Source: Yeosuana aromativorans (GTDB lineage Bacteria > Bacteroidota > Bacteroidia > Flavobacteriales > Flavobacteriaceae). Taken from it: 64,000 nt of DNA. Location of the stretch: the NCBI RefSeq assembly GCF_014646655.1, contig NZ_BMNR01000007.1:62001-126000 (forward strand), read 5' to 3'. Under the pieces are notes generated by a model. The model was not told the DNA's origin and made no database searches. It saw only the letters and a list, made by a program, of their open reading frames with translations. Shown here one piece after another: positions 16,433 to 26,500 of the stretch. Position 1 is the first letter of the stretch. Every line of letters begins with the position of its first letter. The translations under genes and the position numbers were made by a program.

Positions 16433-17979
16433 AGCGGTATATTGCCGTGTTTTCGTTTTGGTTTGTCAACGTTTTTGTCTTCAAGCATAGCAAACGCTTT
16501 GATGAGTTTGCGCCTCGTGTCTTTGGGTAAAATCACTTCGTCAATAAAACCGCGTCTGGCTGCTCTATAGGGATTGGTGAATTTATCGGCATATTCCGCT
16601 TCTTTTTCAGCCAATTTTTCCTCTGGGTTTTCAGCAGCGGCTATGTCATTTTTAAAAATAATCTCGCTGGCACCTTTAGCTCCCATAACAGCAATTTCAG
16701 CCGTAGGCCACGCAAAATTCAAATCGGCACCAATATGCTTGGAGTTCATCACATCATACGCACCACCGTAGGCTTTTCGGGTAATAACGGTTACCCTAGG
16801 CACTGTGGCCTCACTTAAGGCATACAATAATTTGGCACCATGTACAATAATACCGTTCCATTCTTGATCGGTTCCGGGTAAAAATCCGGGGACATCAACC
16901 AAAACCAATAACGGAATATTAAAACAATCGCAAAAACGGGTAAAGCGCGCTGCTTTTTTAGAACTGTTCACGTCTAAAACACCGGCCAAAAACATGGGTT
17001 GATTGGCAATAACACCAATACTTCTTCCTGTAATTCTGGCAAACCCCACAATAATATTTTCTGCATAATCCTTATGGATTTCATAAAAGGAATCGGTGTC
17101 AATAATCCCTTTGATGACCTCGTGCATATCATAAGGCTTGTTGGCATTATCTGGAACAATATCTGATAATATATCTCTGACTTCATCACCAAGTTTAAAA
17201 TCAAGTTTCTTTGTAGTTTCAGTATTGTTTTGAGGCAGATATCCCAACAGGGTTTTAATATCTTCTAAACATAAAATGTCATTAGCGGATGTTTTATGCG
17301 CTACACCAGATTTTGAAGCATGGGTAAAGGCGCCTCCCAATTCTTCGGAAGTCACAGTTTCATTGGTTACTGTTTTAACAACATTTGGGCCAGTTACAAA
17401 CATATAACTTGTGTTTTCCACCATTAGGGTAAAATCGGTCATGGCAGGTGAATACACAGCACCACCAGCACAAGGTCCCATAATAGCGGAAATTTGAGGA
17501 ATCACGCCAGATGCCTGAACATTTCTGTAAAAGATATCGGCGTAGCCACCGAGAGAACGCACACCTTCTTGAATCCTGGCACCACCAGAGTCATTTAATC
17601 CAATAACGGGAGCACCAACCTTTACAGCCAAATCCATGATTTTACAGATTTTTTCGGCATGGGTTTCGGATAGGGCGCCACCAAAAACAGTAAAATCCTG
17701 AGCATAAACATACACCAATCTTCCATTGACTGTGCCGTAACCAGTAATGACACCATCCCCAAAATAAATCTCGTCTTGCATGCCAAAATCGGTTGTTCTG
17801 TGGGTAACCAATATGCCAATTTCTTCAAAAGAGCCTTCATCCAGCAAATAGTCAACGCGTTCTCTTGCTGTTAGCTTTTTCTTAGCATGTTGTTTATCAA
17901 TGCGCTTTTGTCCGCCTCCCAAATGGGCTGAAGCTATGCGTTTGTTTAATTCCTTGATTTTATCGTCTTTGGAGTCCAT
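16429..17979 (-). CDS. Acyl-CoA (propionyl-CoA) carboxylase, carboxyltransferase beta subunit
   Basis: This 516-residue carboxyltransferase has the crotonase-like double domain. Key segments are [19 protein letters not shown] near the N-terminus, [14 protein letters not shown] (acyl-CoA oxyanion region), [12 protein letters not shown], and in the second half [10 protein letters not shown] and [11 protein letters not shown]. It moves the carboxyl group from biotin to propionyl-CoA (or a related acyl-CoA), giving methylmalonyl-CoA. The length and motifs match PccB better than the acetyl-CoA enzyme AccD. It is the last gene of a three-gene operon with the biotin carrier and biotin carboxylase. 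Substrate preference is inferred. Confidence 0.9.
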   Translation of the reverse strand: MDSKDDKIKELNKRIASAHLGGGQKRIDKQHAKKKLTARERVDYLLDEGSFEEIGILVTHRTTDFGMQDEIYFGDGVITGYGTVNGRLVYVYAQDFTVFGGALSETHAEKICKIMDLAVKVGAPVIGLNDSGGARIQEGVRSLGGYADIFYRNVQASGVIPQISAIMGPCAGGAVYSPAMTDFTLMVENTSYMFVTGPNVVKTVTNETVTSEELGGAFTHASKSGVAHKTSANDILCLEDIKTLLGYLPQNNTETTKKLDFKLGDEVRDILSDIVPDNANKPYDMHEVIKGIIDTDSFYEIHKDYAENIIVGFARITGRSIGVIANQPMFLAGVLDVNSSKKAARFTRFCDCFNIPLLVLVDVPGFLPGTDQEWNGIIVHGAKLLYALSEATVPRVTVITRKAYGGAYDVMNSKHIGADLNFAWPTAEIAVMGAKGASEIIFKNDIAAAENPEEKLAEKEAEYADKFTNPYRAARRGFIDEVILPKDTRRKLIKAFAMLEDKNVDKPKRKHGNIPL

Positions 17980-18002
17980 CTATAATTTTTAATAGGGTTT
18001 GA

Positions 18003-19445
18003 TTATGAGTTTGGTAAACGCACTAATTTTTTATCATCCATGTAGCGTTTAAGGGCTATCAAAGCAGCGATTTTTGCTTCCATTTCAGATTGCTGTTTTA
18101 AAACTTCAGGAGCATAATGCTTCTTTACAAAATGCGTATCAAAGTTACCTGAACGAAAAGCGTCGTGTTCAAAAACGTATTTTCCAAATGGTAAGGTTGT
18201 TTTTACACCTTCAATTTTATAGTTGTCAATAGCTTCAATCATGAGTTGAATGGCTTCTTCACGGGTTTTTCCGTAAGTGATCAGTTTAGCCAGCATGGGA
18301 TCATAATAAATGGGAATATCCATACCTTCCTCAAAACCATTATCTACTCTAATGCCTTTACCCGATGGTAGTTTATACACATCCAGATGCCCAACGCTTG
18401 GTAAAAAATCGTTTAGAGGGTCTTCTGCATATACCCGTAATTCCAGGGCATGTCCGTGAATGTTTAAATCGTCTTGTTTGATGGTTAATACTTCGCCTCT
18501 TGCCACTCGTATTTGAAGTTCCACTAAATCAACATCAGCAATTAATTCTGAAACAGGATGTTCTACCTGTAATCTAGTATTCATTTCCAGGAAATAGAAG
18601 TTATGGTCTGCATCCAAAAGAAACTCAACGGTGCCAGCCCCCAAATAATCACAAGATTTGGCCACCATGATAGCAGCTTCTCCCATTTTTGCTCGTAATT
18701 CTGGTGTTAAAACGGAAGACGGCGCTTCTTCCACAACCTTTTGATGGCGCCGTTGGATACTACATTCACGTTCAAAAAAATGCAAGATATTGCCATGGCT
18801 GTCCGCCATAATTTGGATTTCAATATGTCTTGGTGAGGTTACATATTTTTCAATGAATACGGAGCCATCCCCAAAAGCCGATTTTGCTTCACTGATGGCT
18901 CGCTGCATTTGTGATTCCAATTCGCTTTCTTTTTCAACAATACGCATGCCCTTTCCACCACCACCTGCTGAAGCTTTTATTAATATGGGAAACCCGATTT
19001 CTTTGGCAACAGATTTTGCTTTTTGAATATCCGTAACGGCTTCATCAATACCAGGAACCATTGGGATATTGTATTGTTTAACAGCTTCTTTGGCGGCCAG
19101 TTTGCTTCCCATGATTTTTATGGCTTTAGACCGTGGGCCTATAAATATGATATTGTTTTCTTCACACAATTCAGCAAACGCCACATTTTCACTTAAAAAA
19201 CCATAACCTGGATGGATGGCATCAACTTGCAGTTGTTTGGCAACTTCAATAATTTTGTCACCTCTTAAATACGATTGATTGGAAGGTGCCTCTCCAATGC
19301 AAACAGCTTCATTTGCAAATTTCACGTGTGGTGCATGTCTGTCAATTGTTGAATAGATTGCAACGGTTTTAATACCCATTTTCTGGGCTGTTTTCATAAC
19401 TCGTATGGCTATTTCACCACGATTGGCAACTAATATTTTTTTCAT
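18003..19445 (-). CDS. Biotin carboxylase subunit of the acyl-CoA carboxylase
   Basis: This 480-residue ATP-grasp enzyme starts KKILVANRGEIAIRVM. The glycine-rich ATP loop KASAGGGGKGMR lies at about 157-168 and EMNTRLQVEHPVSE at about 290. It carboxylates the biotin on the carrier subunit using ATP and bicarbonate. It is AccC-like but, by neighbourhood, belongs to the propionyl-CoA-type complex: the carrier gene is 14 bases upstream and the carboxyltransferase 23 bases downstream. There is a slightly longer C-terminal tail (after residue 450) than in typical AccC, with no recognised motif. Confidence 0.92.
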   Translation of the reverse strand: MKKILVANRGEIAIRVMKTAQKMGIKTVAIYSTIDRHAPHVKFANEAVCIGEAPSNQSYLRGDKIIEVAKQLQVDAIHPGYGFLSENVAFAELCEENNIIFIGPRSKAIKIMGSKLAAKEAVKQYNIPMVPGIDEAVTDIQKAKSVAKEIGFPILIKASAGGGGKGMRIVEKESELESQMQRAISEAKSAFGDGSVFIEKYVTSPRHIEIQIMADSHGNILHFFERECSIQRRHQKVVEEAPSSVLTPELRAKMGEAAIMVAKSCDYLGAGTVEFLLDADHNFYFLEMNTRLQVEHPVSELIADVDLVELQIRVARGEVLTIKQDDLNIHGHALELRVYAEDPLNDFLPSVGHLDVYKLPSGKGIRVDNGFEEGMDIPIYYDPMLAKLITYGKTREEAIQLMIEAIDNYKIEGVKTTLPFGKYVFEHDAFRSGNFDTHFVKKHYAPEVLKQQSEMEAKIAALIALKRYMDDKKLVRLPNS

Positions 19446-19459
19446 CTGCTCTGGTTGTG

Positions 19460-19939
19460 TTACTCAAATTCAATTAACAGAGCGCCTTTATCAACGGCGT
19501 CCCCTTTTTTTACGGAAATGGATTTAATAATACCTTGTCTTGGCGACGTTAATGCGTTTTCCATTTTCATAGCTTCCAGAATCAGTAACGTATCATCTTC
19601 ATTGACAGTCTGTCCGATAGAAACACTAATGTCCAAAATCAATCCGGGCATTGGTGCTTTGATGGAATCAATATGTTTGGCAGAACTTAACGCAAAGCCC
19701 ATTTTTTCTATCAATATATCCAATTCATTATGAATGGTTACATTGTAAGCGTTGATATTAATGTTTACTTGGTACGTTTTTTTGTTAAAATTTGAACTGA
19801 TGATTTCCGCTTGAAAGGACTTGTTCTCATGAAGGATATGATAACCTGTTTCTGAAGTCTTGATGCAATTTAATTTTGACAAGTCTTCTGAAGATATATC
19901 AAATTCCGCTTCAGAATTGACGGTAATTTTAAAATTCAT
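19460..19939 (-). CDS. Biotin carboxyl carrier subunit
   Basis: This 159-residue protein has a C-terminal biotinyl domain (about 90-159) with the biotinylation motif EAMKMEN; K125 carries biotin. APMPGLI sits 27 residues earlier, as usual. The N-terminal 85 residues are beta-rich and have no known motif; in related complexes this region connects to the partner subunits. The gene is first of the operon, followed by the biotin carboxylase and carboxyltransferase. Confidence 0.92.
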   Translation of the reverse strand: MNFKITVNSEAEFDISSEDLSKLNCIKTSETGYHILHENKSFQAEIISSNFNKKTYQVNININAYNVTIHNELDILIEKMGFALSSAKHIDSIKAPMPGLILDISVSIGQTVNEDDTLLILEAMKMENALTSPRQGIIKSISVKKGDAVDKGALLIEFE

Positions 19940-20048
19940 AAAAATGAAAGTTTTATTGACCTAAATATAAAGATTATAATACAACTGACATAGTTAATTA
20001 CAATCAAAAGCAATGGTTGCATTAGGTTAGAAAACCAAAAGGGTTTTA

Positions 20049-20726
20049 TTAAAAAGCTTTAAACTGGCTTCCGTCTTGATGTTTTTTAATGGCTCTGCGA
20101 GATAGAAATATACCAACCAATAGCGATATAAAAGCCCCAATCCAAATACCTGGAACAAAATCAATGAACAAGAAAAAATCATAGGAACCGTGAAATATGA
20201 TTGCCAACAGCAAGCCTGTTAAATTCAGTCCTATTCTGTTTTTTGAAAATTTAGCTTTACCCATATAATAACCCATTAAAATGGCAAAGGTTGCATGGGC
20301 TGGAACTGCTGTAAAGGCTCTTATTAAAGCGGTTTGGTAACCACCATCAAGAACATACGATATGTTTTCTGTGGCTGCAAATCCCATAGACACCATGACG
20401 GCATATACAATGCCATCAAAAGGCTCATTAAATGCAGGGTTGGGTTGGGCATAATATCGAACGATAATGTATTTACTGAATTCCTCAGTAACACCAACCA
20501 CAAAAAAGGCTTTTATAAACTGCTGAATGATGCTGAATTTATCAGGAAGCGGTAAGATGATGTTAAAAACAAAGTATATGAGAGTCGTGATAATAATACT
20601 GACGATAGCACCGAGTAAACAATTGAAAAACAACAACCGTTTGGGCTCTTTCTCATATTTGTCTTTGATATAAATGTAGAGGATGATTGTAACAACAGGC
20701 ACAATGGCAAAGAGGATTAAATTCAT
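20049..20726 (-). CDS. PrsW family intramembrane metalloprotease
   Basis: This 225-residue membrane protein has about seven helices. It shows the family pattern: KDKYEKEPKR after the first helix, GVTEEFSKY with the double glutamate at residues 81-82, an AHATF histidine region around residue 145, and IIFHGSYDF near 185. In Bacillus PrsW cleaves the anti-sigma factor RsiW; in Flavobacteria the target is unknown. It follows the NUDIX gene by 11 bases and is likely co-transcribed with it. Confidence 0.85.
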   Translation of the reverse strand: MNLILFAIVPVVTIILYIYIKDKYEKEPKRLLFFNCLLGAIVSIIITTLIYFVFNIILPLPDKFSIIQQFIKAFFVVGVTEEFSKYIIVRYYAQPNPAFNEPFDGIVYAVMVSMGFAATENISYVLDGGYQTALIRAFTAVPAHATFAILMGYYMGKAKFSKNRIGLNLTGLLLAIIFHGSYDFFLFIDFVPGIWIGAFISLLVGIFLSRRAIKKHQDGSQFKAF

Positions 20727-20737
20727 AGCAACAAGTA

Positions 20738-21292
20738 TTATTCAACAGCTTTCATAATGCTTTTAAGTACAAACTCATAATATGCTTTATTACTTGCCAC
20801 AAAGTGATTGTTCTGTCCAATAGAGCCCAATAAATCTTTAAATGTTTTAAAGGAAACCAGTTTTAAAGATTCTACTTCTTCTTGTTGCGGTGTTAACTCT
20901 TCAAGGGAAACCTTTAATTCCGCTATAAACGTATGATGGAACTCGTTATCTTGAATACCATTTGGATAGGATTGAAAGCATTCAAAAACACCTATTTTCT
21001 GTAAATCATTAGCATTGAGTTTTAAGCCAATTTCTTCTTGCATTTCCCGCAAGGCGGCATGAACAAAGGATTCACCAGCATCTATATGTCCTGCCACGGA
21101 GACATCCCAAAGCAACGGACAAATGGACTTTGAAGCAGAACGCTGTGCCAATAAAATCTGTTCATCTTTAGTATACAACCAAACATGTGCCGTATTATGG
21201 TAATAACCTTTTGTGTGAATTTCAGATTTCAAGGTCTTTTTACCTGTAGGCTGTCCATCTTTGGTGACAATATCTATATATTCATCTTCCAT
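20738..21292 (-). CDS. NUDIX hydrolase
   Basis: This 184-residue protein has a complete Nudix box spanning G68 to L90: G-x5-E74-x7-R82-E83-x2-E86-E87-x-G89. The N-terminus IDIVTKDGQPTGKKTLKSE and the HNTAHVWLY segment resemble the isopentenyl-diphosphate isomerase-like branch (YfcD type). The Nudix box here is standard for pyrophosphohydrolases. The substrate is unknown. It is transcribed toward the PrsW gene; upstream, a strong hairpin separates it from the M42 peptidase gene. Confidence 0.85.
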   Translation of the reverse strand: MEDEYIDIVTKDGQPTGKKTLKSEIHTKGYYHNTAHVWLYTKDEQILLAQRSASKSICPLLWDVSVAGHIDAGESFVHAALREMQEEIGLKLNANDLQKIGVFECFQSYPNGIQDNEFHHTFIAELKVSLEELTPQQEEVESLKLVSFKTFKDLLGSIGQNNHFVASNKAYYEFVLKSIMKAVE

Positions 21293-21302
21293 AGTATAAG
21301 CA

Positions 21303-21336
21303 GAAAAAACAAATCCCTGATGTGTGTCAGGGATTT
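21303..21336 (-). terminator. Hairpin terminator between M42 peptidase and NUDIX genes
   Basis: AAATCCCTGA (21311-21320) and TCAGGGATTT (21327-21336) form a perfect 10-bp stem with a six-base loop. On the minus strand it is followed by GTTTTTTC, giving a U run. It lies 7 bases after the M42 gene and 10 bases before the NUDIX ATG, so NUDIX expression must come from read-through or a promoter inside this short gap. Confidence 0.75.
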
Positions 21337-21343
21337 GATACTT

Positions 21344-22432
21344 TTATTTAAAGTAACTAAATGTTTCGCCTTCTTTAATGTTTAAAAGCGTTTCATAAAT
21401 CAATTTAATGACATTTTCAACATCATCTTTATGAACCATTTCCACGGTAGTGTGCATATAGCGCAATGGTAATGAAATAAGGGCAGAGGCTACACCACCA
21501 TTGCTGTAAGCAAACGCATCAGTGTCAGTACCAGTAGCTCTGGACAATGCTGAGCGTTGGAAAGGTATCTTGTTGGCTTCGGCTGTATCGGTTATTAAGT
21601 CACGCAATTTTTGTTGTACGGCAGGCGCGTAAGCTACTACCGGACCTAAACCAATTTCTAAATGACCCTCTTTTTTTCGTTCAATCATAGGCGTTGTGGT
21701 GTCATGAGTAACATCCGTCACAATAGCTACATTTGGCTTAATGGTATTGGTAATCATTTCGGCACCACGTAGTCCAATTTCTTCTTGTACGGAATTGGTG
21801 ATATACAACCCAAATGGTAAGGTTTTTTTGTTTTCATGAAGTAAGCGGGCTACTTCGGCAATCATAAAGCCTCCCATACGATTGTCCAAGGCACGGCATA
21901 CAAATTTGTCACCATTTAAAATATGGAACGCATCAGGATACGTAATGACGCAGCCCACATGAACACCCATTTTTTCAACTTCCGCTTTGTCTTTTGCCCC
22001 AACATCTATAGTTATATTATCTGGTTTTGGGGCTTCTTCTTTGCTTTTATCCCTAGTGTGAATGGCTGGCCAGCCAAATACACCTTTAACAATACCATTT
22101 TTAGTATGGATATTCACAACTTTACTGGGTGCAATTTGATGGTCACTGCCGCCATTTCTGATGACGTAAATCAATCCATTATCTGAAATATAATTGACAT
22201 ACCAAGAAATTTCATCAGCATGCCCTTCAATAACCACTTTATATTTAGCTTTAGGATTTATGACCCCAACCGCGGTTCCGTAGGTGTCAGTTATAAACTC
22301 ATCCACATAAGGTTTTAAATATTCCATCCACAATTTTTGTCCGGTCCATTCATAACCTGTTGGCGCTGCATTGTTTAAATAGGCTTCTAAAAAAGCCATT
22401 GATTTTTTATTTAATATTGATTTTTTTGCCAT
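21344..22432 (-). CDS. M42 family metallopeptidase (glutamyl/leucyl aminopeptidase)
   Basis: This 362-residue co-catalytic metallopeptidase has candidate metal ligands and catalytic residues in family order: H71 and D73 (EGHADEISW), D183 (ALDNRMGG), E217-E218 (VQEEIGLRGAE), D240 (VTDVTHD), and a C-terminal histidine near 331 in RYMHTTVEMVH. M42 enzymes form dodecameric tetrahedra in the cytoplasm and trim peptides from the N-terminus. The length is normal. It is divergent from the ABC ATPase gene, with a 206-base gap in which I see no clear promoter. Confidence 0.92.
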   Translation of the reverse strand: MAKKSILNKKSMAFLEAYLNNAAPTGYEWTGQKLWMEYLKPYVDEFITDTYGTAVGVINPKAKYKVVIEGHADEISWYVNYISDNGLIYVIRNGGSDHQIAPSKVVNIHTKNGIVKGVFGWPAIHTRDKSKEEAPKPDNITIDVGAKDKAEVEKMGVHVGCVITYPDAFHILNGDKFVCRALDNRMGGFMIAEVARLLHENKKTLPFGLYITNSVQEEIGLRGAEMITNTIKPNVAIVTDVTHDTTTPMIERKKEGHLEIGLGPVVAYAPAVQQKLRDLITDTAEANKIPFQRSALSRATGTDTDAFAYSNGGVASALISLPLRYMHTTVEMVHKDDVENVIKLIYETLLNIKEGETFSYFK

Positions 22433-22638
22433 TTGATATATGTGTTAACGTAAATTTTAAGTGAATTCCTTTATTTGCTAAGTTCTGGAAAAATCAAGTG
22501 CAAGACATAAAATTAAATCTTAATTTTTGTAAAAATAATAGGATTTATTTAGTTTTTAGCCATAGAAAAATTTTTTGTAACAAAATTGCCTATTTTCACA
22601 CTAATTAACCAATCAAAATAATAATAAAAATCGAAGTT

Positions 22639-23523
22639 ATGAAGCTTATCATTAAAGGATTAACCAAAACTTACAAAAACGGCGTTAAGGCCATTGATAA
22701 TTTAAATCTGGAAATAGGGACAGGTATGTTTGGCTTGTTAGGCCCTAACGGTGCTGGTAAATCAACCTTAATGCGAACCATTGCTACTTTGCAAAGCCCT
22801 GATTCCGGAACCATAACCTTTGGAGATATTGACGTATTGGAAGATAAAATGGCCCTGCGAAAAGTGTTGGGATATTTACCGCAATCGTTTGGCGTGTATC
22901 CTAAAATGTCTGCTGAAGCCTTATTGGATTATTTTGCGACACTTAAAGGTGTTAAATCTAAGAGCGACAGACAAAAGTTGGTCAAGGAAGTGTTGGAAAT
23001 CACCAATTTGTATGATGTCAGAAAAAAAGAGGTTGCTGGTTATTCCGGTGGAATGAAACAACGTTTTGGGATTGCCCAATTGCTGTTGAACAATCCAAAG
23101 TTGATTATTGTTGATGAACCAACAGCGGGTTTGGATCCCGCTGAGAGAAACCGTTTTTTAAATGTCTTGCGTGAAGTTGGAACAAACTGTACCGTTATTT
23201 TTTCAACCCATATTGTGGACGACGTTAAAGAGTTGTGTAATGAAATGGCCATTTTGAACGGCGGACAAATTTTAAAGCATACCACACCTTCCAAAGCTAC
23301 CGATGAAATAAAGGGGCAAATCTGGACCAAAATCATTGAACGTGATGAACTGGAAAACATGGAAGCAAGCTATAAGGTGCTGTCTTCAAATTACAATCAA
23401 GACAATACGTTGAATATTCGTGTTCATGCTATGGAACAACCTGCAGACGATTTTAAGGAAGCTACCCCGCAATTAGATGACGTGTATTTTATTGCTTTAA
23501 AAGAAGAACCCGTTCTAGCTTAA
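22639..23523 (+). CDS. ABC transporter ATP-binding protein
   Basis: This 294-residue ATPase has Walker A GPNGAGKST at 35-43, signature YSGGMKQR around 134, and Walker B LIIVDEPTAGLDP. The C-terminal 80 residues are an extra domain typical of ATPases paired with ABC-2 permeases. It pairs with the following permease/peptidase fusion, 34 bases downstream. The complex is in the inner membrane; the cargo is unknown. Confidence 0.9.
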   Translation: MKLIIKGLTKTYKNGVKAIDNLNLEIGTGMFGLLGPNGAGKSTLMRTIATLQSPDSGTITFGDIDVLEDKMALRKVLGYLPQSFGVYPKMSAEALLDYFATLKGVKSKSDRQKLVKEVLEITNLYDVRKKEVAGYSGGMKQRFGIAQLLLNNPKLIIVDEPTAGLDPAERNRFLNVLREVGTNCTVIFSTHIVDDVKELCNEMAILNGGQILKHTTPSKATDEIKGQIWTKIIERDELENMEASYKVLSSNYNQDNTLNIRVHAMEQPADDFKEATPQLDDVYFIALKEEPVLA

Positions 23524-23557
23524 TCATTGCAAGTGTTTCTAACTTAAAATCACATTC

Positions 23558-26500
23558 ATGTTTTCAACTATATACATTCACGAGTTAAAATATTGGTTTA
23601 AAAAACCAGCCTTTTATATCTACATGGCAATTTTTTTATTGCTATCATTGTTTTTGTCGGCTAGTTCAGCGGGTATTTTTGATTTTTTAACAGTCACAAC
23701 CGGTTCTTCTAAAGTGGTCAATTCTCCTATCGGAATTAATGGGTTGTTTAATGGAATGGCCACCTTTATTTTCTTTTTGTTTCCATCCATCATTGGAGTT
23801 TCCATATATCGGGACTTTAAGAGTGAAATGCACACCATTTTGTATTCCTATCCCTTTTCAAAAGCTAATTATTTGTTTGCCAAATTTATATCGGGTATTA
23901 CCGTAGTGACCCTGATTGTATTGGTTATAGGTTTAGGTATGTATGTGGGTTTTAGATTGCCGGGAACCAATCAGGATTTAGTTGGGCCATTTGTGTTGCA
24001 AGCGTATTTACAAGCTTATTTTGTATATATTATTCCTAACATCTTATTGTTTGGAGCCATTGTATTTGCAGTGGTGGCTTTTTCACGAAACATAGCAGCT
24101 GGGTTTATCGTGGTTGTGTTGTTAATGCTCATTCAAGGCATTCTGTCCAATTTATTATCTGACCCTGAGAACCGATTTATTTCAGCATTGTTAGACCCTT
24201 TTGGTAGTGAAGCCGCTAACTATTACACCCGGTATTGGACGGTTGCTGAACAGAATGAACTGGTGCTTCCCTTAAAAGGTGTTGTCATCTATAACCGGCT
24301 GATTTGGCTGGGCGTGGCGTCTTTGGTTTTTGGATTGGTGTATCGGTTTTTTACGTTTAGCCAGCAGGCAGTATCATTTTCTTTTAAAAGACAAAAAGCA
24401 GAACGTTCTACCAAGAGCAATTTTGGCGGTATTACCAGAATACATTTATCCAAAGTTGATTTTGATTTTTCTTTTGTTCAGAATTTAAAAACCACATGGA
24501 AATTATCAAACATTGATTTCAAGTATATCATCAAGAGCTGGCCGTTTATTAGCATTGTATTGGTAGGATTGATATTTATATTGATTTCATCTACGGCTTT
24601 AGGAGAACTTTTCGGTACCAAGACCTATCCCGTAACCTGGCAAATGCTCTTGATTCCAGGCAACAGCTTTGCATTGTTTATCAATATCCTTACGTTTTTA
24701 TATGCGGGTATGTTGGTACACCGTGGCAAACTGGACAACATGAACCATTTGGTTGATGTAACGCCTATTCCAAATTGGACTTTGTTGCTTTCCAAATTAA
24801 TTGCCCTGTTAAAAATGCAGGCGTTATTATTGCTGGTTATTATGATTGGTGGTATGGCCATTCAAATATATCATGGGTATTATCACTTTGAAATAGGCCA
24901 TTATTTGTATGAATTGTACGTGCTTAATTTTATTGGATTCGTTATTTGGGCCTTGCTGTCATTGATGATTCAAACCCTTATTGGAAATCCGTATTTGGGA
25001 CTGTTTGTGTTGTTGGTTATTTCCATAGGTATTCCGTTTTTATCATTTGCAGGAATAGAGCAATCTATCTTTAAATATAACCAAGCTCCCGGGTTTCAGT
25101 ATTCAGATATGAATGGTTACGGCTCCACATTTTTGCCATATTTTGTGCACAAGCTTTACTGGCTATGTAATGGTCTTCTGTTTTTATGCGTTACGGCTTT
25201 GTTTTGGGTTAGAGGCTTGCCAAATTCCTTTAAAGAGCGCATGCTTATTGCAAAATCACGATTTAAAGGCTTTGTATTAGTTGCCAGTATCGTGTGTTTG
25301 GTTGCGTTTATTACCTTGGGTTCAGCCATCTACTATCAAAATAATGTTTTAAATGAATATGTGTCATCAAAAGACCAAGAATTACGGGCTGTTAATTGGG
25401 AGAAAACCTATAAAAAATATGAACATGCCATTCAGCCCAGAATTGTTGCAGTCAATTGTAATGTAAATATATTTCCCAAAAAGCTCAATTTTGATGCCAG
25501 CGGAACGTATGTTATGGTTAACAAGTCTGATGTGCCCATTGATAGCTTGTTGTTAAACTATAACGATTATCCAAGTACGTTTGAGTTTAGTAAACCCAAT
25601 ACATTGGTTTCAAAAGACAGTGTGTATCATTTTGATATTTACAAATTACAAGAAGCCTTACAACCTGGCGATTCATTGCAATTGCATTTTAAGGTTCACA
25701 ACAAACCCAATACATGGTATCGTAAAAATTCGCCGGTTTTGGAAAATGGCACGTTTATCAATAATTTTCAAATGTTTCCATCTCTAGGTTACAACAGTGA
25801 AAGTGAATTGCAAGATGATGAGGTTAGGAAAAAATACGGCCTTCCGGAAAACGATTTAAAACCCATGCCAACCGATTCCACAGCCTTAGGTAACACCTAT
25901 ATTTCAAAAGATGCCGATTGGATTGATTTTGAAGCTACCGTTAGCACGTCACCAGACCAGATAGCCATTGCGCCAGGATATTTGCAAAAAGAATGGACTA
26001 AAGACAACAGGCGTTATTTTCACTATAAAATGGATAGTAAAATCTTGAATTTTTACGCCTTCAACTCCGCACGTTATCAAGTCAAAAAAGACAAATGGCA
26101 TGATGTAAATCTGGAAATATATTATCATAAAGGCCATGAATTTAATTTGGATAGAATGATAGCTGGTATGAAAGCGTCATTGGATTATAATTCAAAAAAT
26201 TTCAGTCCGTATCAACATAAACAATTGCGTATTATTGAATTCCCCAGAACGGGTGGTAGTTTTGCGCAATCGTTCCCCAATACCATTCCGTATTCTGAAG
26301 GTGTTGGTTTTATAGCCGATGTGGATGATTCCGACGAAGGAGGCGTTGATTATCCGTTTGCCATTACCGTGCATGAAGTAGCACATCAATGGTGGGCACA
26401 TCAAGTGATTGGTGCTGATGTTTTGGGGGCGACCATGTTGTCTGAAAGCTTATCTGAATATGTATCCCTAAAAGTTTTGGAACATCAACAGGGAAAGACC

